Part shown: in pieces, positions 49,963 to 57,941 of the stretch
Layout: each line of letters begins with the position of its first letter
Numbering within the stretch: position 1 is the stretch's first letter
From: CADEDH01 sp963732695
Lineage (GTDB): Bacteria; Actinomycetota; Acidimicrobiia; Acidimicrobiales; SZUA-35
DNA length: 64,000 bases
Reading direction: 5' to 3'
NCBI GenBank assembly: GCA_963732695.1
Contig: CAVTAP010000013.1
Span: 372,001-436,000, forward strand
Notes under the pieces: generated by a model
The model's database searches: none
Told to the model about the DNA's origin: nothing
What the model saw: only the letters and a program-made list of their open reading frames with translations
Made by a program: the position numbers and the translations under genes

Positions 49963-50816
49963 CCCGCTCCGATCCCACCGTCTCCGATACCACAGTCTCC
50001 GTTAGCACCGCCGACACCGGCGGGGCGGCACCCACGGTGGCCCCGCCGGCCCCGCTGGCCGAGGTGCTGGCCCGCGCCGTGCTGGTGGTCACCGGCACGG
50101 TGCAGCGTGACCCCGCCACCGGCCGCCGGTCGCTGCGGGTGGACGCCCTGCTCCGGGGCGACCGCGACGACCTGGCGCTGCTGACCCGGTTGCCGGTGCC
50201 CGACGAGGTCGACCGGGTCGACGGGGCCGATGACGTGGTGCTGGTGGTGGGCGACGGCACCGCGCCCGGCTCGCCGCCCGGCGCTCCGGCCGGCCCCTAC
50301 CTGCTGGCCGATCCCCGCCACATCGACATCGAGCAGGTGAGGCGGGTGCTGGCTGGGCTCCCGGCGCTGGCTCCCCTGGACGGCTCCCCCGACGAGCTGG
50401 CGGCGGCGGCCGATCTGGTGCTGGTGGGCGGCCCCACCGGAGCCACCCGCCCCGCCCCGGCGAGCGAGGGCGGGCCAACCGCCGAGGCCCAGGTTCAGGT
50501 GGAGGTGCTGGTGCGGGAGCTGCTGGCGGCCCGGCCCGGCGCCCTCGGCGGCTCCGACCTGGCTGGACGGCCGGTGGGCCCGGCTCTGGCCGTCGACGAC
50601 CGCCCCCGCCTGTGGGTGACGGTGGAGGCGGCGGTGGCCGACCGGTTCCGCCACTCGATTCCCGGGCTGTGGTTCGTGGCCGTGGGCGAGGGCGGCGGCC
50701 TGCGGTCGCTGACCCGCTCCACCCCGGAGCAGTTCCTGGAGGCCCTGCGCCCGCTGCGGGCCCGGTTGCGGGCCACCGCAGCGGAGAGCGCGACCGGGGG
50801 AGACGGGGGGCGATGA
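49959..50816 (+). CDS. hypothetical partner of the calpain-like protease
   Basis: A 285-residue protein without signal peptide or clear membrane span, not recognised. It is Ala/Val/Pro-rich with alternating strands (VLARAVLVVTGTVQ, DDVVLVVGDG, RLWVTVEAAVADRF, GLWFVAVGEGGGL). It is translationally coupled to the protease by an ATGA overlap. That coupling suggests an inhibitor/immunity protein or chaperone, but no motif proves it. Confidence 0.7.
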   Translation: MTRSDPTVSDTTVSVSTADTGGAAPTVAPPAPLAEVLARAVLVVTGTVQRDPATGRRSLRVDALLRGDRDDLALLTRLPVPDEVDRVDGADDVVLVVGDGTAPGSPPGAPAGPYLLADPRHIDIEQVRRVLAGLPALAPLDGSPDELAAAADLVLVGGPTGATRPAPASEGGPTAEAQVQVEVLVRELLAARPGALGGSDLAGRPVGPALAVDDRPRLWVTVEAAVADRFRHSIPGLWFVAVGEGGGLRSLTRSTPEQFLEALRPLRARLRATAAESATGGDGGR

Positions 50817-50925
50817 CCGTCGCCGGTACGCTGCCGCGTCCGTCGACAACACGCTGCACCCTACTAGCGGTAGGATCCTCACGGTCCGACACGACAACCT
50901 GGGGCAGCACGGGAGGCACCTCGGA

Positions 50926-51627
50926 ATGACGCGCTCGGCAGGCCGGACCCGGCTCGTGGCGACCCTGGCGATCGCCGGCCTGGCCCTGGCCGCGTGCGGC
51001 GGCTCGGGCGACGGCAGCGCCGACACCACCGTGCCCCCCGCCCCTACCACCGAGCAGGCGTCGCCGGGCACCACGGAGGCGGCCGCGCCGGCGAGCACGA
51101 CGGTGTCCACCAGCCCGTCGCCCAGCGTGATCGGCGGTTCCGACGATCCGGCCACGATCGCCCTGCGCGAGAAGCTGCTGGCCGTCAGCACCGGGTTCAA
51201 CCAGGCCCGGGCCACCTGCTTCGCCGACCCGGCGGCGTGCACCTCCACGTTCGACTCGACCTTGGGCGTCCACCTCACCGGAACGGCGCTCACCCGGGTG
51301 CGTACGAACCTCGACGCCGAAGCGGCCCAGGGGATCCGGACCCGGGGCATCGACCCCGGCACCCTGTACTACCAGGGCTTCCAGCTGTTCAAGGAAGACC
51401 CGGTGGACGCCGCCCTCAGCCTCTGTGCGGTCGACAAGGCCGTCCGCTACGTCCCGGCGGCGGGAGCCGAGCCGGAGAAGATCGTGGACGGCAGCGCGGT
51501 GAGCTACTTCGTGGTGTACCGCATCCAGGCCGGCGCCGACGGCACGCTCCGCATCGGCGACATCGCCAACACCGAGTTCGTCACGCTGGAGGGGGAGTAC
51601 GGCCAATGCGACCAGTACGCGCACTAG
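50926..51627 (+). CDS. predicted lipoprotein
   Basis: A 233-residue exported lipoprotein: signal peptide MTRSAGRTRLVATLAIAGLALAACG with lipobox LAAC, then a Thr/Ser/Pro/Ala-rich linker (about residues 30-68) and a ~160-residue folded domain with four cysteines (ATCFADPAACTSTF, LSLCAVDKAV, GQCDQYAH). GGGAGG stands 9 nt before the ATG. The domain is not recognised. Its 3' end overlaps the start of the next secreted-protein gene by 22 nt. Confidence 0.8.
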   Translation: MTRSAGRTRLVATLAIAGLALAACGGSGDGSADTTVPPAPTTEQASPGTTEAAAPASTTVSTSPSPSVIGGSDDPATIALREKLLAVSTGFNQARATCFADPAACTSTFDSTLGVHLTGTALTRVRTNLDAEAAQGIRTRGIDPGTLYYQGFQLFKEDPVDAALSLCAVDKAVRYVPAAGAEPEKIVDGSAVSYFVVYRIQAGADGTLRIGDIANTEFVTLEGEYGQCDQYAH

Positions 51628-52805
51628 TCATCGGCGCCGCGCTGGCGCTCGCCGCGGTGACGCTGTCGCCTCAGGCGGCGGGAGCCGCCGGCGGCCCCGG
51701 CGCCGGCGGCACGGCCGACGGCATCTACGCCAACGCCGTGCGCCCCGGGCACCGGGGTAGCAGCGGCGGGGCCGAGAGCGTGGGCTGCCCCTGGCAGTCG
51801 GTGTGGAAGACGGCCAGCCCGCTCGAGTCGCTGGCCTCGATCCTCCAGAGCTGGTTCTCGGGCAACGTCGACCCCGGCACCGCCGACCCGGCCACGGTGG
51901 AGGTGATCCCCGGCGGGAGCACCGCCCCCGACGGCACCACCATCACCCCGATCGGGGAGCTGGCCGGCCGCAACCCCGAGGACATCGTGGTCGGCTCGTA
52001 CCAGGGCCGCAACGTCAACTGGATCAACCAGTTCGTGCTCTACGTGCTCGGCACCCAGCCGTTGGGGGTGTTCATCGAGAATCCCCAGCAGGCCCAGGTC
52101 CTGTCCGACGCCAAGAACGCCCAGACGCCGGTGACCAAGCCCGACGGATCGCTGGCCATCGAGTTGAACGACATCTACGAGAACAACGCCTCCTACCCCA
52201 AGATCCAGCGGGGCGAGGACTGGTGGGACCCCTACTACATCAGCCTGGAAGACGGCCTGACCCGTCCCGAGTGCCCGTCCCGTCTCATCTACGTGCCCCG
52301 CAACGACAACGCTGTGGCCTTCCTGCCCGACGTCCAGCGGCTGATGGTCGACCTGCTGCCCACGCCCTCGGCCGAGCTCCAGCCGTTGGACAAGAACCGG
52401 GGCTGGGCCTACGTCCAGGTGCCGACGGACTTCACGGCCACCCCGGCCTCGCTGGTGCCGCCGTTCGCCCACGCCGAGATCCCGTCGCCGAACGGGAACA
52501 CGATCTGGATCGAGGCCACGGCCCGCCCGACGTTCTACATCCTCGATCCGGGCGACGGCGGCCCGGCCACCGCCTGCGCCGTGAGCGAGGCCCACTTCGA
52601 CCCGGCGGCGCCCAGCGCCTGCAGCCACACCTACCTCGACTCGTCGGCCACGGCCCCCGGCGGGGTGTTCACCGCCACCCTCTACATCCTGTGGCAGGGC
52701 TCGTACGAGAGCTCGAGCGGGCCCGGTACGTTCGCCGTGCCATCCACCCAGGTCAGCTTCCCGGTGCAGGTGGCCGAGGCCCGGCCGGTGGGCGTCACCA
52801 ACTGA
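51606..52805 (+). CDS. secreted protein of unknown function
   Basis: A 399-residue exported protein with a signal peptide (MRPVRALVIGAALALAAVTLSPQAAGA) and a large Trp/Pro/Asn-containing mature part (NWINQFVLYVLGTQPLGVF, WWDPYYISLEDGLTRPECPSRLIYVPRNDN, WAYVQVPTDF, TFYILDPGDGGPATACAV). The fold is not recognised; four cysteines could form disulfides. The GGAGGGGGAG ribosome binding site and the ATG lie inside the end of the lipoprotein gene, so the two are coupled and may form a cell-surface complex. Confidence 0.75.
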   Translation: MRPVRALVIGAALALAAVTLSPQAAGAAGGPGAGGTADGIYANAVRPGHRGSSGGAESVGCPWQSVWKTASPLESLASILQSWFSGNVDPGTADPATVEVIPGGSTAPDGTTITPIGELAGRNPEDIVVGSYQGRNVNWINQFVLYVLGTQPLGVFIENPQQAQVLSDAKNAQTPVTKPDGSLAIELNDIYENNASYPKIQRGEDWWDPYYISLEDGLTRPECPSRLIYVPRNDNAVAFLPDVQRLMVDLLPTPSAELQPLDKNRGWAYVQVPTDFTATPASLVPPFAHAEIPSPNGNTIWIEATARPTFYILDPGDGGPATACAVSEAHFDPAAPSACSHTYLDSSATAPGGVFTATLYILWQGSYESSSGPGTFAVPSTQVSFPVQVAEARPVGVTN

Positions 52806-52846
52806 TCCCGGGCCCCGGCGAAGGGGCGGTACTTCCAGCCCCGAAC

Positions 52847-52858
52847 TAGTGTTGGTCC
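52847..52858 (+). promoter_or_regulatory. leaderless-type -10 (TAGTGT)
   Basis: TAGTGT ends 6 nt before the ATG at 52859, with no ribosome binding site. Confidence 0.4.
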
Positions 52859-54562
52859 ATGAGTTACGACCTCGTGGTACGCAACGGCACCGTCGTCGAC
52901 GGATCGGGTCTGCCCCGGTTCCGGGCCGACGTGGGGGTGGTCGCCGGCAAGATCGCCAAGATCGGTCGGATCACCGACAAAGGGGAGCGCGAGATAGACG
53001 CCGAGGGCCACGTGGTGACCCCCGGCTTCGTCGACGGGCACACCCATATGGACGCCCAGATCGCCTGGGATCCGCTCGGCACGTGCTCGTGCTGGCATGG
53101 CATCACCACTGTGGTGATGGGCAACTGCGGCTTCACCCTGGCTCCGGCCCGGGCCACCGAGCGCGAGCTCGTGGTGCGGAACCTGGAGCGGGCCGAAGAC
53201 ATCTCGGCCGAGGCCATGGCCGCCGGCATCAACTGGACGTGGGAGACCTTCCCCGAATACCTCGACTCGCTCGACCGGCTGCCCAAAGGGATCAACTACT
53301 CGGGTTACGTCGGCCACTCGGCCCTGCGCACCTGGGCCATGGGGGAGCGGGCCTTCGAAGAGGCCGGCAACGAGGCCGACCTGGAGGTGATGGCGGCCGA
53401 GCTGCGGGCCTCGATGAAGGCCGGCGCGATGGGCTTCACCACCAGCCGCACGTTCAACCATCAGACGTCCGACGACCGGCCGGTGGCCAGCCGCCTCGCC
53501 TCCTGGGGTGAGGTCGAGTCGCTGGTGCGGGTGATGGGCGGCATGGGCGGCGGCATCTTCGAGATCGCCGGCGAAGACGTGGGCCGTGACCCCGAGAAGC
53601 AGGCCGACTACTACGGCCGCCTCCGCCGTCTGGCGGTGGAGACCGGCGTGCCGGTCACGTTCGGCGTGGCCTCGGGGCGCAAGCCCCAGGGCGAGCACCT
53701 GGCCATGCTCGACCTGCTCGACTCCACCGCGGCCCAGGGCGGGCGCATGTTCGGCCAGGCCCACGCCCGCGAGTTCAACGTGGTGCTGTCGTTCAAGACC
53801 CAGATCCCGTTCGACGGCCTGACCGAGTGGAAGGAGTTCCGGGGCTGGCCGCTCGACGAGCAGCTCCGGGCCCTGCGCGATCCGTCGATGCGGGAGAAGC
53901 TGCTGGCCGCCGCCCGTGACGGCTCGTGGCCCAAGGGCGTGGGGGCCGAGGCCCGCAAGCCCGACTACGACTGGATCCGGGTGATGGACGGCCCCATGCC
54001 GCCCTACCGCTCGGTGGCCGAGGTGGCTCGGGAGCGGGGTGTCGACCCGGCCCAGTGCATGATCGATCTGGCTGTCGAGTCGAACTTCGAGCAGTTCTTC
54101 CTCCAGCCGATCCTCAACGGCGACCAGGACATCGTGCTCGACATCATGCGCCATCCCCGCTGCGTGGTGACGTTCTCCGACTCCGGGGCCCACGTGAGCC
54201 AGCTCATGGACTCCTCGATCCAGACCCACCTGCTGGGCCACTGGACCCGGGAGCGTCAGGCCTTCACTCTGGAGGAGGCGGTGCGGATGCTGACGCTGGA
54301 GCCGTCCACCGCGTGGGGCTTCCACGACCGGGGCCTGGTGCGCGAAGGCATGGCCGCCGACCTGGTGGTGTTCGACCCCGACACGGTGGGCCCGGGCATG
54401 CCCGAGGTGGCCTGGGACCTGCCCGGCGGGGCCACCCGCCTGGTGCAGAAGGCCAATGGCATCGCCGCCACCGTGGTCAACGGTCAGGTGCTCATCCAGA
54501 ACGGCGAGCACACCGGGGCCTACCCGGGCCAGCTCATCCGCGGCCCCCTCTACGAGGGCTGA
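52859..54562 (+). CDS. amidohydrolase, N-acyl-D-amino-acid deacylase-like
   Basis: A 567-residue amidohydrolase and paralogue of 36627-38339: YDLVVRNGTVVDGSGLPR, the HxH motif FVDGHTHMDAQIAWDP, SCWHGITTVVMGNCGFTLAP, TFSDSGAHVSQLMDSS with the late Asp, and FDPDTVGPGMPEVAWDLPGGATRLVQKANG. It is probably a metal-dependent deacylase of D-amino-acid or related amides; substrate unproven. TAGTGT 6 nt before the ATG suggests its own transcript. A very strong palindrome follows its stop. Confidence 0.9.
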   Translation: MSYDLVVRNGTVVDGSGLPRFRADVGVVAGKIAKIGRITDKGEREIDAEGHVVTPGFVDGHTHMDAQIAWDPLGTCSCWHGITTVVMGNCGFTLAPARATERELVVRNLERAEDISAEAMAAGINWTWETFPEYLDSLDRLPKGINYSGYVGHSALRTWAMGERAFEEAGNEADLEVMAAELRASMKAGAMGFTTSRTFNHQTSDDRPVASRLASWGEVESLVRVMGGMGGGIFEIAGEDVGRDPEKQADYYGRLRRLAVETGVPVTFGVASGRKPQGEHLAMLDLLDSTAAQGGRMFGQAHAREFNVVLSFKTQIPFDGLTEWKEFRGWPLDEQLRALRDPSMREKLLAAARDGSWPKGVGAEARKPDYDWIRVMDGPMPPYRSVAEVARERGVDPAQCMIDLAVESNFEQFFLQPILNGDQDIVLDIMRHPRCVVTFSDSGAHVSQLMDSSIQTHLLGHWTRERQAFTLEEAVRMLTLEPSTAWGFHDRGLVREGMAADLVVFDPDTVGPGMPEVAWDLPGGATRLVQKANGIAATVVNGQVLIQNGEHTGAYPGQLIRGPLYEG

Positions 54563-54582
54563 ACGGCCAACTCGCCGAAATT

Positions 54583-54619
54583 AGGAGCCTGAGGTGCGCT
54601 CAGCGCACCTCAGGCTCCT
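54583..54619. terminator. 17-bp perfect hairpin between convergent genes
   Basis: The arms are AGGAGCCTGAGGTGCGC and its exact reverse complement, separated by a 3-nt loop. It lies between the stops at 54562 and 54631. There is no T-tract, but it is the strongest hairpin in the window and a likely bidirectional terminator. Confidence 0.75.
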
Positions 54620-54630
54620 GAGAATGTGGG

Positions 54631-55443
54631 TTACTCGGGGGTGACGTAGGCGGCGGTGATGCCGCCGTCGACCACGAGGTTCGAGCCGGTCATGAACGAC
54701 GACTCGTCGGACGCCAGGAACAGGGCCGCATTGGCCATCTCCGACGCCTGGCCGAAGCGGCCCATGGGGATGTGGACCAGGCGCCGCTGCCGCTTGGCTT
54801 CGGTGTCGAGGAACTTCATCAACAACTCGGTGTGCAGCGGCCCGGGCGACAGGGCGTTGACCCGGATTCCCTCCCGGGCGTGGATCACGGCCAGCTCCCG
54901 GGTCAGCGACAGCACCGCCCCCTTCGACGCGGTGTAGGCCACCTGGGGGGTGGCGGCACCGAGCGAGGCCACGAACGAGGCGGTGTTGATGATCGAGCCG
55001 CCCCCGGCCCGGCGCAGGGCGGGTATGCCGTGCTTGCACCCCAGCAGCACGCCCTTCACGTTGACGGCCAGTGTGCGGTCGATCGTCTCGACGCTGGTGG
55101 CCACGGCGTCGTCGTCGGCCGACAGCATCACCCCGGCGTTGTTGAACAACACGTCGAGGCGGCCGAAGGTGTCCTCGGCGGCGGCGATCATGGCGGCGGC
55201 CGACTCGGTGTCCGTCACATCCACCGTGACGGCGATGGCCTCACCCCCGGCGGCCCGCACCGCGGCTGCCGTCTCGTCGTTGGTGTCGGGTGTGACGTCG
55301 GCCGCCACCACCCGGGCCCCCTCGGCGGCGAAACGGAGGCAGGTGGCGCGCCCGATGCCGCCCCCGGCGCCGGTGATCACCGCCACCCTTCCCTCGAGGC
55401 GTCCCGCTGTGCCCACCCGGCGTTCCGCTCTGGCTTCAGCCAT
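54631..55443 (-). CDS. SDR-family oxidoreductase
   Basis: A 270-residue classical SDR: the cofactor motif VITGAGGGIGRATCLRFAAEGA, DVLFNNAGV, the catalytic Ser in INTASFVAS, Y-x-x-x-K in QVAYTASKGAVLSL, and the terminal NLVVDGGITAAYV. AGGAGG precedes the ATG. It is the last gene of a minus-strand operon after a nitronate monooxygenase and a glutamine-synthetase-like enzyme (30-nt gap). An NAD(P)-dependent alcohol dehydrogenase; substrate unknown. Confidence 0.92.
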   Translation of the reverse strand: MAEARAERRVGTAGRLEGRVAVITGAGGGIGRATCLRFAAEGARVVAADVTPDTNDETAAAVRAAGGEAIAVTVDVTDTESAAAMIAAAEDTFGRLDVLFNNAGVMLSADDDAVATSVETIDRTLAVNVKGVLLGCKHGIPALRRAGGGSIINTASFVASLGAATPQVAYTASKGAVLSLTRELAVIHAREGIRVNALSPGPLHTELLMKFLDTEAKRQRRLVHIPMGRFGQASEMANAALFLASDESSFMTGSNLVVDGGITAAYVTPE

Positions 55444-55473
55444 GATCCGTCGTCCTCCTGTTCGTGACCGGCG

Positions 55474-56832
55474 TCAGATCCGCTCGAAGTAGCGGGCCCG
55501 CTCCCAGTCGGTCACCGCCGTTTCGTAGGCCCGGACCTCGGTCTCGTGGAAGTGGGCGTAGTGCTCCACCACGTCGTCGCCGAACGCCGATCGGGCGAGA
55601 TCGCTGGCCCGGAAGGCGGCCACCGCGTCGGACAGGGTGTGGGGCACCCGGGGCAGGTCGGCCGCCTGGTACACGTCGCCCTGGAAGCGCTCGGGCGGCT
55701 CGATCCGGTGCTCGATCCCGTCGATGCCGCTGGCCAGGGCGGCGGCGTAGGCCAGGTAGGGGTTGCAGTCGGCCCCCGGCAGGCGGCACTCGATCCGCAG
55801 GCCGGAGCCCGACCCCACGATCCGGAATCCGGCCGTCCGGTTGTCCTGCGACCAGGCGATGCGGGTGGGGGCCCAGGAGGCGTCGACGTAGCGCTTGTAG
55901 GCGTTGACGGTGGGGGCGTAGCACACCATCAGCTCGGCGGCGTGGGCCATCCAACCGCCGAGGAACCAGCGGAAGAGATCGCTGGGTTCGCCGCCGTCGG
56001 CGGCGAACCGGTTCCCGGTCCCCTCGGCATCCCACAGCGACAGGTGGATGTGGCAACTGGAGCCGGCGGCGTCGGTGTGGGGCTTGGCCATGAACGTGAT
56101 GCTGACCCCGAGGGCGTCGGCCAGCTCCTTCATGCCGTGCTTCATCACCGTGTGGCGGTCGGCCATGGTGAGCACGTCGGCGTAGCGGATGTTGAGCTCG
56201 TGCTGGCCCCGGCCCCACTCGCCCTTGGAGTTCTCGACCGGGATGCCGGTGCGCCGCAGAGCCCGGCGGGCGGCGCCCACGTAGTGCTCCACCCTGGCCC
56301 CTTGGAGCAGGTGGTAGTCCTCGATGTACCAGCCGGCCGGCTGGAGGCCGGCGAAGCCCTTGGCCTGGGCCTCCCGGTAGGAGTCGTCGTAGAGGAAGAA
56401 CTCGAGCTCGCTGGCGGCCTGGGCCACCAGTCCATGGCCGGCCAGACGTTCGATCTGACGGCGCAGGATCGACCGCGGCGCCACCGGCACCGGGCCATGA
56501 CCGGCGCCGCTCTCCACGTCGCACAACACCACCGCCGTGCGTTCGGTCCAGCCGGCCCGGCACAGGGTGCCCAGGTCGGGCACGAGGTGCACGTCGCCGT
56601 AGCCCAGCTCCCAGTTGGCGAACCGGTAGCCGGGCACCGGCTCCATCTCCATGTCGACCGTGAGCAGGTAGTCGCAGGCGTGGGTGCCGTGGGCCACGGC
56701 GTCGGCCAGGAAGAAGTCGGCGTCGAACCGCTTGCCCACCAGCCGCCCGTAGTGATCGGTGAATCCCACCACCACGGTGTCGATCTCGCCGGTGCCCACC
56801 GCCTGCGCCAGCTCGTCCACGCTCAGTGTCAC
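55474..56832 (-). CDS. glutamine synthetase family protein (GlnA-like)
   Basis: A 452-residue ATP-grasp-like glutamine-synthetase-fold ligase. Key blocks are ASELEFFLYDD (metal Glu pair), GRGQHELNIRYAD, FMAKPHTDAAGSSCHIHLSLWD (His and Arg region), NAYKRYVDASWAPTRIAWSQDNR and RIECRLPGADCNPYLAYAAAL. The usual adenylylation Tyr region of GlnA is absent. This matches GlnA-like ligases that glutamylate amines or polyamines rather than core GS. The GTG start overlaps the stop of the nitronate monooxygenase gene, so the two are coupled. Amine or nitroalkane nitrogen use is a reasonable guess. Confidence 0.9.
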   Translation of the reverse strand: MTLSVDELAQAVGTGEIDTVVVGFTDHYGRLVGKRFDADFFLADAVAHGTHACDYLLTVDMEMEPVPGYRFANWELGYGDVHLVPDLGTLCRAGWTERTAVVLCDVESGAGHGPVPVAPRSILRRQIERLAGHGLVAQAASELEFFLYDDSYREAQAKGFAGLQPAGWYIEDYHLLQGARVEHYVGAARRALRRTGIPVENSKGEWGRGQHELNIRYADVLTMADRHTVMKHGMKELADALGVSITFMAKPHTDAAGSSCHIHLSLWDAEGTGNRFAADGGEPSDLFRWFLGGWMAHAAELMVCYAPTVNAYKRYVDASWAPTRIAWSQDNRTAGFRIVGSGSGLRIECRLPGADCNPYLAYAAALASGIDGIEHRIEPPERFQGDVYQAADLPRVPHTLSDAVAAFRASDLARSAFGDDVVEHYAHFHETEVRAYETAVTDWERARYFERI

Positions 56833-57908
56833 GGCAGCAGGTCCTGGGCGCCGGCCCACAGCTCGGCCACCAGCTCGCCGGCCGGCACGGGCCGGGCCAG
56901 GGCGGCCGACTGACCGGCCCACGGCTGCATCCGGTCGAGGTCGCCGGCGGCGCCCCCGGCTTCCCGCATCGGCCCGGTGAGGGCCCGCTGGATCGGGTAG
57001 GGGGCGGGCTCGGGGGCGTCGGGCCCGGTGGCGGCCACGGCGTAGGCGGTGGCGATGGCCCGCCCCGCCCGGCCCGAGTAGGCCCGGGTGACCACTGTGT
57101 CCTCCGGCCGGGTGCGGGCCAGGCCGTCGGCCCAGGGGGTGGCGGTTCCGGCCTCGGGGCAGCGCAGGAACCCGGTGCCCACCTGCACCGCCGAGGCCCC
57201 GAGGGTGAGGGCGGCGGCCACGCCCCGGGCATCGGCGATCCCGCCGGTGGCGATCACGGGAACGGACACGGCGTCGGCCACCGCCGGCACCAACGAGAAC
57301 AGGCCGACGAGCCGACGGAGGGCCTGCTCGGCCTGGAAGGCTCCCCGGTGGCCGCCGGCCTCCATGCCCTGGGCCACAACGGCGTCGGCCCCGGCGGCCT
57401 CGGCCGCCACCGCCTCGGCCACGGTGGTGACGGTGGCGAACCAGCGGATGCCCCGCTCCTTCAGGGCGGCCACGAACGGGGCCGGGTAGAGGCCCATGAT
57501 CGAGGAGATCACTGCCGGTCGGGCCCCGAGCAGGGCGTCGCACTGCTCGTCGAAGCTCGGCAGCGGGGCGTCGGCCGCCCCGGCCGGTACCTCAGGGCCC
57601 CACTGGGCCAGAAAGTCCCGCACCGCCGCCTCGGCCGGCCCGTCCCGCCGGGCCGGGGGGTCGGGGATCCACAGGTTGAGCTGGAACGGCCCGGCCGACC
57701 CCGTCCTCACCTGTTCGGCCCACTTGGTGATCGACGACGGCTTCATCAGGAGCGCCCCGCAGGCCCCCATCCCGCCGGCCTCGGCCACGGCCACCGACAG
57801 TGCCGGCGGGCACGCGCCGGCCATCGGTGCCAGCAGGATCGGCACCCGCAGGCCCATCTCGGCGCAGAATGCTTCGGCCCGGTCCCGGGCCGAGCTGGGT
57901 GATGCCAT
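56829..57908 (-). CDS. nitronate monooxygenase-family FMN enzyme
   Basis: A 359-residue TIM-barrel flavoprotein of the nitronate monooxygenase (2-nitropropane dioxygenase) family: VPILLAPMAGACPPALSVAVAEAGGMGACG, WFATVTTVAEAVAAEAAGADAVVAQGMEAGGHRG with the family His, and SVPVIATGGIADARGVAAALTLGASAVQVGTGFL. GGAGGAG precedes the ATG. It oxidises alkyl nitronates (e.g. propionate-3-nitronate) or acts as an enoyl-type reductase. It is coupled to the GS-like gene and lies 33 nt after the UPF0182 gene. Confidence 0.92.
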   Translation of the reverse strand: MASPSSARDRAEAFCAEMGLRVPILLAPMAGACPPALSVAVAEAGGMGACGALLMKPSSITKWAEQVRTGSAGPFQLNLWIPDPPARRDGPAEAAVRDFLAQWGPEVPAGAADAPLPSFDEQCDALLGARPAVISSIMGLYPAPFVAALKERGIRWFATVTTVAEAVAAEAAGADAVVAQGMEAGGHRGAFQAEQALRRLVGLFSLVPAVADAVSVPVIATGGIADARGVAAALTLGASAVQVGTGFLRCPEAGTATPWADGLARTRPEDTVVTRAYSGRAGRAIATAYAVAATGPDAPEPAPYPIQRALTGPMREAGGAAGDLDRMQPWAGQSAALARPVPAGELVAELWAGAQDLLP

Positions 57909-57941
57909 GACGGGACTCCTCCGGTTGGTCGGGGGTACGGG

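Noticed and set aside
50843..50876. Sigma-70-like promoter TCGACA/TAGGAT before the lipoprotein gene
   Set aside because: The spacer is 22 nt, too long for confidence, and the -35 match is weak.
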